A stretch of DNA of 64,000 nucleotides, taken from assembly GCF_019134595.1 (NCBI RefSeq), contig NZ_CP077770.1, forward strand, positions 2,662,501-2,726,500, read 5' to 3'. Below are positions 8,863 to 17,125 of this stretch, piece after piece (position 1 is the first letter of the stretch; every line of letters begins with the position of its first letter). Source of the stretch: Pseudoalteromonas shioyasakiensis. GTDB taxonomy: Bacteria > Pseudomonadota > Gammaproteobacteria > Enterobacterales > Alteromonadaceae. The notes beneath the pieces were generated by a model. That model ran no database searches, was not told the DNA's origin, and saw only the letters and a list, made by a program, of their open reading frames with translations. A program made the translations under genes and the position numbers.

Positions 8863-9249
8863 ATGAATCAACACACAGTACACGAATATTTAATGAAAAA
8901 GCCATTGGTGATGATCACCCAACCATTTGGCCAAGATGTCGACGTTTATAAGGTAAATCATAAAATGTTTGCCACCCTTGCCGAGGGCAAAGAAGGCCAA
9001 ACAGACGATGAGGGAAACCTTGTATGGTGGCTAAATCTGAAATGCGATCCAGATGAAGCCCAAACATTGCGTGATATTTTCCCGTCGGTGATCCCGGGTT
9101 ATCACATGAACAAACGTTTATGGAATACGGTTATTTTAGACGGCACCGTACCACAAGGAGAGATTGAACGAATGATTGATAATTCGTTTGATTTAGTGGT
9201 TGCGAATATGCCAGAAAAAGACAGAAAAGCAATTGAGCTTCATCTGTAA
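8863..9249 (+). CDS. MmcQ/YjbR-family protein
   Basis: A 128-residue protein of the YjbR/MmcQ family with the double-wing-like fold seen in that family. Features are the start HTVHEYLMKKPLV, the QPFGQDVDVYKVNHKMFATL strand pair, the NLKCDPDEAQ segment, and the PGYHMNKRLWNTVILDG motif near the end. I chose ATG 8863, preceded by AAGGA seven bases upstream, over an in-frame start at 8797, because family members begin at this point and are about 115-130 residues long. The family is often labelled DNA-binding, but its biological function is not settled. It is transcribed alone and converges on the acetyltransferase gene. Confidence 0.85.
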   Translation: MNQHTVHEYLMKKPLVMITQPFGQDVDVYKVNHKMFATLAEGKEGQTDDEGNLVWWLNLKCDPDEAQTLRDIFPSVIPGYHMNKRLWNTVILDGTVPQGEIERMIDNSFDLVVANMPEKDRKAIELHL

Positions 9250-9255
9250 AATTGC

Positions 9256-9282
9256 GCACTGATCACGCTCTGTGATCAGTGC
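9256..9282. terminator. hairpin between convergent genes
   Basis: A perfect 11-base inverted repeat, GCACTGATCAC / GTGATCAGTGC with a 5-base loop, lies just after the YjbR stop and overlaps the end of the convergent acetyltransferase gene. It lacks a long T-tract, so it may be a weak terminator or an mRNA-protecting stem. Confidence 0.5.
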
Positions 9283-9793
9283 AACTTAAATGAAAATGAT
9301 GATCGGTATACAAAACACCGCCAATAGCATACGCATCTAGCTGCTTATCGACTAACTGAAAACCACATTTCTCAAGTACTTTTTCTGAACCGATATTACC
9401 CTCGGTGACAACCGCTTTAAATTCACGTACGGCATGTTCTGATTTGGCGTAATCAAGCACTGCTTGCAAAGACTCTGTGGCATAGCCACGACCATAAAAA
9501 TTAGGCAGCAACAAATAACCGACTTCTTGACTATCTGGCACTGTTGATGAAGTAAACCCAGTTACCCCCACCTCTTTACCCGTACTGGTTTCAACAATAA
9601 CTAAACACAGTGGTGAATTCGAATTTGGCCGCCAAGGCTTTAAGCGTTCATTAAACTTAGCTCTCAGCTGCGCCTCTGAGGGCTTATCGAAGCATTTCGC
9701 TATTACTTGGGCATCATTATGCAAAGTATAAAACAATGGCCAGTCATCGGCATTTAACAGCCGTAGTGCTAATCGCGCAGTGGTGAGAGTCAT
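9263..9793 (-). CDS. GNAT-family N-acetyltransferase (RimJ/RimL-like)
   Basis: A 176-residue GNAT acetyltransferase. It opens TLTTARLALRLLNADDWPLF, the usual start of the RimJ/RimL/SpeG-like subgroup, and has EVGYLLLPNFYGRGYATES, where the GRGYAT loop is the acetyl-CoA pyrophosphate-binding motif A, followed by NIGSEKVLEKCGF in motif B. It transfers an acetyl group from acetyl-CoA to an unknown amine, possibly a protein N-terminus or a small molecule. It lies alone between the YjbR gene and the fadIJ terminator, so the context does not suggest a substrate. Confidence 0.85.
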   Translation of the reverse strand: MTLTTARLALRLLNADDWPLFYTLHNDAQVIAKCFDKPSEAQLRAKFNERLKPWRPNSNSPLCLVIVETSTGKEVGVTGFTSSTVPDSQEVGYLLLPNFYGRGYATESLQAVLDYAKSEHAVREFKAVVTEGNIGSEKVLEKCGFQLVDKQLDAYAIGGVLYTDHHFHLSCTDHRA

Positions 9794-9875
9794 GGTGATT
9801 AATCGCTTAGTAAATAAATCTAGTTATAACAAACTGATTTCGAGAGTTAAATACCACTTATGGCCAATATAGAAG

Positions 9876-9904
9876 AAAAGCCCCGCTCAATGAGCAGGGC
9901 TTTT
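9876..9904 (-). terminator. rho-independent terminator of fadIJ
   Basis: A stem AAAAGCCC...GGGCTTTT with GCTC/GAGC at the loop side (one internal mismatch) ends in T-rich sequence on the minus strand, 22 bases after the fadJ stop. Confidence 0.8.
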
Positions 9905-9925
9905 AAAATTAACTAATTTAAAAAA

Positions 9926-12151
9926 TTAGCTTTTAGTCGTTTCTGTATCAGCGTCTTCTGATGCTTGCTCGTCTTCGACCACTTCTTTGGTTACTTCAAC
10001 CGGATCGACAGGCGCAGCTTGCGCTACTTCAGGCTCTTCGCTTTCTGCTTGGTAAAAACGACCACCTTTTTCAGCCATTGCTTTTAACGTATCGCAAGGT
10101 GTGAAAATTGGGTTGTAGTTAGCAAAAGTCGCCATTTCTGAGCTCACTTGTGCTGCACCCAGTTTATCCATATAGCTAAATGGGCCGCCTAAGAATGGTG
10201 GGAAACCAATACCAAAAATAGCACCAATATCACCATCACGCGGGCTTGCAATAATGCCATCATCTAAACAGCGCACCGCTTCGTTAAGCATTTGCGCAAC
10301 ACAGCGTTTAGCAATTTCGCTCTTGTTTAAACGAGGTGATGGCGTAACACCAAGTAGCTCGTAAACTGACTCATCCACTTTTTTATCTTTCTTGTCGTAA
10401 AGATAAAAACCACGGCCAGTCTTACGACCTAAACGCTTAGAATCGATTAAGCGATTAAAGGCGTCAGGTGCTTTAAAACGCTCGCCCAATTCTTTTTCAA
10501 GGATTGGCGCAATTTTAGAACCGATATCAATCCCTACTTCATCAAGTAACGCTAAAGGCCCTACCGGGAAACCAAACTCAACCAATGCTTGGTCAATCTT
10601 TTCAATTGGCTCACCTGCAAGCAGTAAATTAGCCGCTTCATTGACATAAGGCGCTAAGATACGGTTTACATAGAAACCAGCCATGTCTTTAACCACAATC
10701 GGTGTTTTACCTTGCTTACGGGCAAAGTTAACAACGCGTGCGATGGTTTCTTCAGACGTACCTTCATGTGGAATGATCTCAACAAGTGGCATCTTCTCAA
10801 CAGGTGAGAAGTAATGCAGACCAATTACATTTTCTGGACGTGCTGCATCTGCAGCAATTTGTGCAATCGGTAATGAAGAGGTATTACTTGCAAAAATCGT
10901 GTTGTCTTGGCACTCACTTTCTACATCAGCCACCATACCTTGCTTTAAAGCAAGATCTTCAAACACTGCTTCAATGACAATATCAATGTGTTTAAAGCCG
11001 CTGTAATCGGTGGTACCGGTAATGCGATTCATGGTTTGTTGTAGATCAGCTTTAGATAAAATACGACGCTTTTGCTTTTTATCTAAAATCTTATAGCTGT
11101 AGTTCATTGCATTGCTGATGCCCTTTTCAGCCACATCTTTAATGCGCACTGGAACGCCCGCTTTTACAGCACTAACATGGGCAATACCCGCGCCCATTAG
11201 GCCGCCGCCTAATACTGCCGCTTTCGCGATTGCTGGTGCATCATCATTACGCCACTCTTTTTTCATTTCAGTGGTTGCAAAGAAAATACCGCGTAATGCT
11301 TTTGACTCATCACTCATTACCAGCGTGGCAAAGCCTTCAGCTTCAGTTTTGTATGCTTTTAACTGATCAAGTTCAACACTTGCACGAACGGCTTTAATAA
11401 TAGCTAAAGGCGCTGGGTAGTGACCGCCTGTTTTCTTCAGCACGTTTTCTTGTGCTTTTTTGAAAATAATATTGCGACCAAATGGGTTTGACTCAAGTAA
11501 TTGACTTAAACGGTCTAGCTTAGGTTTAGTAGCCTTCGCCTTACCTTTCAGAGCAAACTCTTTAGCAACGTCAAGTAATACACTGTGTGGTACACAGTCA
11601 TTTACTAAGCCTGTTTTCTTCGCTTGCTTAGCACGCACTTGCTTACCTGTAAGCATCCACTCAAGTGCTTTTTGCAGGCCAACTAATTTAGGTAAACGTT
11701 GAGTGCCGCCGCCACCAGGTAATAAGCCTAACTGTACTTCTGGCAAACCAAGCTTGGTGATATCGCTGTCTGAACACACGCGATAATCACAAGCTAAAGC
11801 AAACTCTAAACCGCCACCCAATGCAGCACCATGAATAGCACTTACTGTTGGGAAAGGCAGCTTTTTCATATCGAAAAATGCTTGCTGACACATTTCGCTT
11901 AACGCTAATGCATCTTCACGGCTATTGGCGCTATCAAGCATTTTAATATCAGCACCGGCGATAAAGTTATCGCTTTTACCACTGATAAATACCATGCCTT
12001 TTACTGCTTGCGCTTGTGCGTCTTTGAGTAAGGTTTTTAAATCTTCTGCGAAACTGCTGCGCAGGGTGTTCATTTTCTCACCCGGCACATCAATGGTTAC
12101 AACGGCTACGCCGTCATCAGCCACTGATAAACTAAATACTGAATCTGTCAT
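9926..12151 (-). CDS. fadJ: FadJ, fatty acid oxidation multifunctional alpha subunit
   Basis: A 741-residue protein combining enoyl-CoA hydratase/isomerase (about residues 1-190) and 3-hydroxyacyl-CoA dehydrogenase (about 310-710). The hydratase catalytic glutamates are visible as E116 in LGGGLEF and E138 in LPEVQLG. The dehydrogenase has the NAD-binding [13 protein letters not shown] and the catalytic His in [15 protein letters not shown]. The start at 12151 forms a TAATG overlap with the fadI stop, so an in-frame start at 12199 inside fadI is rejected. The pairing with a 436-residue FadI marks it as FadJ rather than FadB. An acidic tail of about 40 residues (EEPEVAQ... DADTETTKS) extends past the usual end. 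Acts in beta-oxidation. Confidence 0.93.
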   Translation of the reverse strand: MTDSVFSLSVADDGVAVVTIDVPGEKMNTLRSSFAEDLKTLLKDAQAQAVKGMVFISGKSDNFIAGADIKMLDSANSREDALALSEMCQQAFFDMKKLPFPTVSAIHGAALGGGLEFALACDYRVCSDSDITKLGLPEVQLGLLPGGGGTQRLPKLVGLQKALEWMLTGKQVRAKQAKKTGLVNDCVPHSVLLDVAKEFALKGKAKATKPKLDRLSQLLESNPFGRNIIFKKAQENVLKKTGGHYPAPLAIIKAVRASVELDQLKAYKTEAEGFATLVMSDESKALRGIFFATTEMKKEWRNDDAPAIAKAAVLGGGLMGAGIAHVSAVKAGVPVRIKDVAEKGISNAMNYSYKILDKKQKRRILSKADLQQTMNRITGTTDYSGFKHIDIVIEAVFEDLALKQGMVADVESECQDNTIFASNTSSLPIAQIAADAARPENVIGLHYFSPVEKMPLVEIIPHEGTSEETIARVVNFARKQGKTPIVVKDMAGFYVNRILAPYVNEAANLLLAGEPIEKIDQALVEFGFPVGPLALLDEVGIDIGSKIAPILEKELGERFKAPDAFNRLIDSKRLGRKTGRGFYLYDKKDKKVDESVYELLGVTPSPRLNKSEIAKRCVAQMLNEAVRCLDDGIIASPRDGDIGAIFGIGFPPFLGGPFSYMDKLGAAQVSSEMATFANYNPIFTPCDTLKAMAEKGGRFYQAESEEPEVAQAAPVDPVEVTKEVVEDEQASEDADTETTKS

Positions 12152-13461
12152 TACGCACTCTCCAATACAAAGGCTGCGCCTAAGCCACCCGCTGCACACG
12201 CAGTCGTAAGCGCTAAGCCGCCACCGCGACGATTAAGTTCATGTAAGCTTTGCGTGATCAGGCGTGCACCTGTTGCCGCAAATGGGTGACCGTATGCAAG
12301 TGAGCCACCTAATACATTGAACTTGTCCATGTTAATTTCGCCGATCGCTTTGCTGCGACCTAGCTTTTCTTGTGCAAATTTATCTGACGCAAACATTTTC
12401 ATATTTGCCAGTGTTTGCGCTGCAAATGCTTCATGCATTTCGATTAAATCTAAATCAGCTAATGTGATACCGGCTCTATCTAGGGCAATTGGCGTTGAGT
12501 GCGCCGGCCCCATTAGCATATCTTCATGCACACCAATTGCTGAGAAAGCAAAGCTGCGTACATAACCTAGAATGTCGTAACCCAATGCTTTTGCTTTACT
12601 CTCACTCATCATTAATACCGCAGCGGCACCATCAGTTAATGGCGTTGCGTTAGCCGCGGTAACTGAGCCGTGCTGACGGTCAAATACTGGTTTTAATTTC
12701 GCGTAGCCTTCAACTGTTGAGTTATGACGAATGTTATTGTCTTGCTCAATAAAGCTCTTATAAGGTGCAACATGGGCAGTCATTACTTCATCTTTAAGTT
12801 TACCATCAGCCCACGCCTGACTTGCAAGGGTGTGCGAACGATGCGCTAAGGCATCTTGATCTTCACGGCTGATGCTATGCGTTTTCGCCATTTGCTCTGC
12901 TGTTTGACCCATAGATAAACCAGTAGAGTACTCAGCGACCGCTGGCGGTACAGGAAGTAAATCTTTTAAACGTAGTTTAGAGAAAATCTTTAATCGCTGA
13001 CCAAGCGTACGTGCTTTGTTTAAATCAACAAGGCTACCCGCTAATTTTTTACTAACACCAATTGGTAATACAGACGATGAGTCAGCACCACCTGCGATAC
13101 CTACTTGCACTGAACCTGCCATAATTGACTCGGCTACGTTAGCAATGGCTTGAAAACTTGTCGCACACGCACGCGAAACAGAATAAGCATCAACAGAAAC
13201 AGGCATACCCGTACCTAATACGATTTCACGGGCAATGTTTGGCGCTTCTGGCATTTGCACTACTTGTCCAAATACAAGTTGGTCAATTTCAGATTTATCA
13301 AAGTTAAGTCGTTCAAGCATTTCGTTGACAACTAACTTACCCATATCAAGGGCTGGTACATGATGGAATGCTGTGGCTTGCTTTGCGAATGGCGTTCGCA
13401 GGCCGCTAACGATAGCGATACGATCGCCTTTTGCTGTTTTAAGTATATTTTGCTCAGACAT
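12151..13461 (-). CDS. fadI: FadI, acetyl-CoA acyltransferase (3-ketoacyl-CoA thiolase)
   Basis: A 436-residue thiolase, the same length as Escherichia coli FadI. The active-site nucleophile is C99 in [18 protein letters not shown] and [12 protein letters not shown] carry the catalytic His residues, and TTACAAGG near the end carries the second catalytic Cys. It cleaves 3-ketoacyl-CoA to acetyl-CoA and a shortened acyl-CoA, and forms a complex with FadJ. It is first in a two-gene operon and overlaps fadJ by one base. Its leader holds a FadR-like palindrome (13478-13492) just downstream of a good promoter, so repression relieved by long-chain acyl-CoA is likely. Confidence 0.95.
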   Translation of the reverse strand: MSEQNILKTAKGDRIAIVSGLRTPFAKQATAFHHVPALDMGKLVVNEMLERLNFDKSEIDQLVFGQVVQMPEAPNIAREIVLGTGMPVSVDAYSVSRACATSFQAIANVAESIMAGSVQVGIAGGADSSSVLPIGVSKKLAGSLVDLNKARTLGQRLKIFSKLRLKDLLPVPPAVAEYSTGLSMGQTAEQMAKTHSISREDQDALAHRSHTLASQAWADGKLKDEVMTAHVAPYKSFIEQDNNIRHNSTVEGYAKLKPVFDRQHGSVTAANATPLTDGAAAVLMMSESKAKALGYDILGYVRSFAFSAIGVHEDMLMGPAHSTPIALDRAGITLADLDLIEMHEAFAAQTLANMKMFASDKFAQEKLGRSKAIGEINMDKFNVLGGSLAYGHPFAATGARLITQSLHELNRRGGGLALTTACAAGGLGAAFVLESA

Positions 13462-13477
13462 TTATGCTCTCCCGCTG

Positions 13478-13492
13478 ACAGGTCTGACCTGT
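13478..13492. promoter_or_regulatory. candidate FadR operator upstream of fadI
   Basis: ACAGGTCTGACCTGT is a perfect 7+1+7 palindrome with the GGTCnGACC core known for FadR sites. It lies 17 bases before the fadI start and roughly at +6 to +20 from the predicted transcription start, a position fitting repression. Confidence 0.6.
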
Positions 13493-13504
13493 TTGTTTTT
13501 CCTG

Positions 13505-13534
13505 ATTCTAAAACAACCCGTGTACGAATGCCAA
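13505..13534 (-). promoter_or_regulatory. predicted sigma-70 promoter of fadIJ
   Basis: On the minus strand TTGGCA (13534-13529), an 18-base spacer and TAGAAT (13510-13505) each match five of six consensus bases. The FadR-like palindrome lies immediately downstream. Confidence 0.55.
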
Positions 13535-13797
13535 TAGTAAGTTTTCAACCATAGGCTTTTTTCGGCCTATTTACAAAAAAACACCGTATTTATATGGTAG
13601 GCTAAAAATCCTTAAAAAATAACGAACTATTTGAGGATTTTGTGTCTAACACTTGTGTTATAACTTTTGAATCCTTATAACTTGTTAATAGCGCCCCACA
13701 ACGGTACCGCGCAAAGAGTTTATCGGTACTGAATATAACGCATTGGTGCATAACAAAAACAATTTTTGACTCACGCTTTTAGGACAGTCTTTTTATT

Positions 13798-14754
13798 ATG
13801 GCAGTTAACGCATTTTCACAATTAAAATCATACCTAGACACGCAAATTATCGGCCAACCACAATTAACTCAAGCACTGTTAATCGCAATTTTGGCAGATG
13901 GTCACTTATTAGTTGAAGGCCCTCCGGGTCTTGCGAAAACGCGTGCAGTCAACGCCTTAGCGAAAGGCGTTGAAGGCAGCTTCCAACGTGTGCAATTTAC
14001 CCCAGACTTATTACCTGCAGATGTAACTGGTACCGATATTTATCGCCAGCAAACCAGTGAGTTCGTATTTGAAAAGGGCCCGTTATTTCATAACCTAATT
14101 TTGGCTGATGAAATTAACCGTGCTCCTGCTAAAGTGCAATCAGCCCTACTAGAAGCCATGGCTGAACGCCAAGTAACGGTAGGTAAAAACACCTATCCAC
14201 TGTCTGATCTCTTTATGGTTATGGCAACCCAAAACCCGCTAGAGCAAGAAGGCACTTACCCACTACCAGAAGCTCAGCTTGACCGCTTCTTATTGCATTT
14301 GAGCATTGATTACCCGGGTGCTGAACACGAATTAGATATCCTACGCTTAACCCGTGGCGAGGCCATCTCTGATAAGCAAGCAACGACACAACAAATTAGT
14401 CAAAGTGAGCTATTTGCTGCCCGTAAAGCCATATTAGGTTTATATTTAGCTGAACCGCTTGAGAAATACCTAGTACAGTTAATTGTTGCCACTCGTGAAG
14501 CTGCAGAGCTTGATGAGCAACTTGGTCGCTGGATTGAGTATGGCGCAAGCCCACGTGCAACCATTGCCCTTGATAAGTGTGCCCGCGCGCATGCTTGGCT
14601 AGAAGGTCGTGACTTTGTTGCCCCAGATGATATTCAAGCAGTGCTGCATAATGTATTGCGTCACCGTATTATCTTAAGCTATGAAGCACAGGCCGATGGC
14701 ATCAGTAAAGACGATGTGATCAGCCGTATTTTAGAATTGGTGGCAGTGCCATAA
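13798..14754 (+). CDS. MoxR-family AAA+ ATPase (second copy)
   Basis: A 318-residue AAA+ ATPase with Walker A GPPGLAKT at residues 41-48, Walker B ILADEIN at 101-107, and the MoxR stretch TQNPLEQEGTYPLPEAQLDR. It differs from the copy at 2710-3693 in the P-loop (GLAKT against GLGKT) and in most surface sequence, so they are distinct paralogues. It heads a compact operon MoxR-DUF58-DUF4381-VWA-VWA/TPR-BatD, the gene set known as the Bacteroides aerotolerance (Bat) arrangement. It probably remodels or loads the von Willebrand A partners encoded downstream. Confidence 0.9.
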   Translation: MAVNAFSQLKSYLDTQIIGQPQLTQALLIAILADGHLLVEGPPGLAKTRAVNALAKGVEGSFQRVQFTPDLLPADVTGTDIYRQQTSEFVFEKGPLFHNLILADEINRAPAKVQSALLEAMAERQVTVGKNTYPLSDLFMVMATQNPLEQEGTYPLPEAQLDRFLLHLSIDYPGAEHELDILRLTRGEAISDKQATTQQISQSELFAARKAILGLYLAEPLEKYLVQLIVATREAAELDEQLGRWIEYGASPRATIALDKCARAHAWLEGRDFVAPDDIQAVLHNVLRHRIILSYEAQADGISKDDVISRILELVAVP

Positions 14755-14757
14755 GCT

Positions 14758-15702
14758 ATGTCGAGCCAATTTGATACAGCGGCGTGGTTAGCAGCGAGTC
14801 ATAGTCAAGGCGTTAATTTATCACTCAAAGAGTTGATGTATTACAAAGCCAAAGCTCGTTTGCTCGAACTTGCGCCCAAAGTAAAAATCAAAAACAGCTT
14901 GGCTGGGCAATACCTTGCGCCTCACAAGGGGCGTGGTATGGAGTTTGCCGAGGTGCGCCATTACCAAGCCGGTGATGACATACGTTCTATCGACTGGCGT
15001 GTTACTGCACGTACTGGCGAAACCCACACTAAGCTGTTTCAAGAAGAAAAAGAACGCCCTGTTTTCGTATTTACCGACTTTTCTAACTCGATGCTGTTTG
15101 GCTCAAAGTTATTATTAAAGTCAGTGCAAGCAGCGCACATTAGCGCACTGGTTGCTTGGTCGGCGTGTCAACGAGGTGATCGCATCGGTGGCTTGGTGTT
15201 TAATCAGCAAGGTCATCACGAATTAAAACCGACCTCTCGAGAAAAAGCAGTGTTAAAGCTTTGTCACAACTTATGTGATATTCACAGCCAAGCTCTGACT
15301 AATATCGATAAAACAGCCACCAGCTTATTTAGCGAAAACCTTAAACGTCTTAATCATTTAGCAAAACCAGGGAGCTTGGTTTATATCGTCTCTGATTTTA
15401 GTGCCCTTGATGAAGCCAGCTTCAAACAACTTGAAATGCTGAGCAGGCACTGTGAATTGATTGGCTGCCATATTAGTGATCCATTTGAGCATCAATTACC
15501 AGCTTTCAAACAAACGGTGACTGTGTCGGCAAATGGCCAAGAACTTGCTTTACCACTAATGGATAAGCAATTTCGCGAGCGCTTTGCTAAGTCTGCCGAA
15601 GAGTCGTTTTCTAACAGATTAAAACGCTTACAAAAATCTGGGCTTAGTTTAATTTCATTCAGTGCAGCCACCCCTCTTGAGCTGCAATTAGTGAGAAAGT
15701 AA
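14758..15702 (+). CDS. DUF58 protein of the second MoxR operon
   Basis: A 314-residue soluble DUF58 protein without the N-terminal membrane pair seen in its paralogue at 1394-2713. The DUF58 signature is MEFAEVRHYQAGDDIRSIDW near residue 61, followed by a von Willebrand A-like domain with a nearly intact metal site FTDFSNSM (DxSxS). The start lies 3 bases after the moxR stop. In this family it is thought to act with the adjacent MoxR; here the intact metal motif suggests real metal-dependent adhesion, unlike the first copy. Molecular role unknown. Confidence 0.85.
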   Translation: MSSQFDTAAWLAASHSQGVNLSLKELMYYKAKARLLELAPKVKIKNSLAGQYLAPHKGRGMEFAEVRHYQAGDDIRSIDWRVTARTGETHTKLFQEEKERPVFVFTDFSNSMLFGSKLLLKSVQAAHISALVAWSACQRGDRIGGLVFNQQGHHELKPTSREKAVLKLCHNLCDIHSQALTNIDKTATSLFSENLKRLNHLAKPGSLVYIVSDFSALDEASFKQLEMLSRHCELIGCHISDPFEHQLPAFKQTVTVSANGQELALPLMDKQFRERFAKSAEESFSNRLKRLQKSGLSLISFSAATPLELQLVRK

Positions 15703-15704
15703 CA

Positions 15705-16145
15705 ATGCAAAAAAATCCGCTAGATGGCTTACATGATGTCATTGCACCGACCGAGGTTGCATGGTGGCCACTTGCTCCAATTTGGTGGCTGATTATCGCC
15801 TTAGTTGGTTCGTTATTAATTATCGGCTTAGTGCTTTTATATAAAAACCAGCAATTTAAAAAAGCCAAAAAACAAGCCATTAAGTTAAGTAAAACCCTTG
15901 GCGATGATGACGCGCAAGAGCTACACATTATTTTAAAACGCTTAACTCGTCATTATTACAGCAGTCAGCTTGCTTCTCAGCCTTTGGCAAAGTGGTCTGA
16001 AAGTTTATCGAAACTGAGTGGCGATAACTTTAGTTACGACGAATTGATGCCGCTTTATCAACAACAAAGTAATAATGCTGAGCTAGGGGCTAAATTACGC
16101 AGTGCTATTAGCAACTTTAAACTCAAGGAGCCAATTAATGTTTGA
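15705..16145 (+). CDS. DUF4381 membrane protein
   Basis: A 146-residue protein starting NPLDGLHDVIAPTEVAWWPL, the conserved opening of DUF4381, with one membrane segment (about residues 26-48: PIWWLIIALVGSLLIIGLVLL) followed by a basic cytoplasmic helical region of about 95 residues. It starts 2 bases after the DUF58 stop, and its last codons overlap the start of the next gene by 8 bases. DUF4381 occurs almost only in Bat/MoxR operons. Function unknown, probably an assembly component. Confidence 0.8.
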   Translation: MQKNPLDGLHDVIAPTEVAWWPLAPIWWLIIALVGSLLIIGLVLLYKNQQFKKAKKQAIKLSKTLGDDDAQELHIILKRLTRHYYSSQLASQPLAKWSESLSKLSGDNFSYDELMPLYQQQSNNAELGAKLRSAISNFKLKEPINV

Positions 16146-17124
16146 GTTTAGTTGGCCATGGTGTTTTGTGCTTTTACCTCTGCCTTGGTTATTAAGCCGC
16201 TTTATGCCGTTAAAGCAGCAAGGGCAGTTACGTTTACGTATCCCGGGCTTTGCTAAACTGGGTTTAAATAATCAAGCAGTGCAGCAACATAGCAGAAAAG
16301 TCTCATTGCTCGAGTGGCTAGTATGGGTTTTATTGGTTGTCGCTATTGCAAACCCAACTTGGCTTGATGAACCTATCACGCTGCCTAATGAAGGCCGCGA
16401 TATTATGCTGGCGGTGGATTTATCTGGCTCGATGACAGAGCAAGATATGGCCTACCAGAATCAATATGTTGATAGACTCACCATGGTAAAAGCTGTACTC
16501 AGTGACTTTATTGAACAGCGTCAAGGCGACCGACTTGGTCTTATCTTATTTGGTGATACCGCATTTTTACAAACGCCTCTTACTCGTGATGTTAAAACCG
16601 TAAGCCAAATGCTCAGCGAAGCGCAAATTGGTCTAGTAGGTAGAGCAACAGCCATTGGTGATGCATTAGGTTTATCTGTAAAGCGTTTTGCTAATAAAGA
16701 TGAAAGTAACCGTATCGTTGTACTATTAACTGATGGCCAAAACACTGCGGGTAACCTTGATCCAGAAGATGCCCTACTGTTAGCCCGCGAAGAAGGCATT
16801 AAGGTATATACCATAGGTGTTGGCTCTGATAACCCTCGTGGATTTAGCCTGTTTAATATGGGTGGTATGAGTGGCGGTAACTTAGATGAAAGCTTACTCA
16901 AGCGCATTGCCGAGCAAACAGGCGGCTTATACTTTAGAGCAAAAGATGTGGCTGGCTTACAGCAAATTTATCAAGAGCTCGATAAGCTTGAGCCTATTAG
17001 TAGCGATGAACAAACGTTCCGCCCACAAATTTCGTTGTTTTATATTCCACTGCTTGTGGCGCTAGGCTTAATAAGCTTAGCAATGCTCGTCAATTTTATT
17101 CGCCAATTTAAGCAGGAGAGCTAG
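16138..17124 (+). CDS. von Willebrand A membrane protein, BatA-like
   Basis: A 328-residue protein with membrane segments at both ends (about residues 3-20, 57-75 and 300-322) and a von Willebrand A domain between. The metal site VDLSGSM (DxSxS) is intact, with the downstream Thr and Asp in PLTRDV and LLTDGQNT. I chose ATG 16138, preceded by AAGGAG, over an in-frame start 36 bases upstream inside the DUF4381 gene. The next gene follows after one base. BatA and BatB are paired von Willebrand proteins thought to form a membrane complex in the periplasm. Confidence 0.85.
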   Translation: MFEFSWPWCFVLLPLPWLLSRFMPLKQQGQLRLRIPGFAKLGLNNQAVQQHSRKVSLLEWLVWVLLVVAIANPTWLDEPITLPNEGRDIMLAVDLSGSMTEQDMAYQNQYVDRLTMVKAVLSDFIEQRQGDRLGLILFGDTAFLQTPLTRDVKTVSQMLSEAQIGLVGRATAIGDALGLSVKRFANKDESNRIVVLLTDGQNTAGNLDPEDALLLAREEGIKVYTIGVGSDNPRGFSLFNMGGMSGGNLDESLLKRIAEQTGGLYFRAKDVAGLQQIYQELDKLEPISSDEQTFRPQISLFYIPLLVALGLISLAMLVNFIRQFKQES

Positions 17125-17125
17125 T

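Larger units (their letters stand above)
13462..13797. other. divergent intergenic region between fadI and the second moxR
   Basis: 336 bases without a gene. The half near fadI holds a FadR-like operator and a sigma-70 promoter (listed separately). Further right is a short perfect palindrome TAACACTTGTGTTA at 13647-13660 of unknown meaning. The moxR side ends with AGGACAG about 13 bases before the ATG at 13798; no promoter for moxR could be named with confidence. Confidence 0.6.

Noticed and set aside
9926-12151. FadB instead of FadJ
   Set aside because: The partner thiolase has the length and motifs of FadI, it precedes the alpha subunit, and fadBA operons have the reverse gene order.
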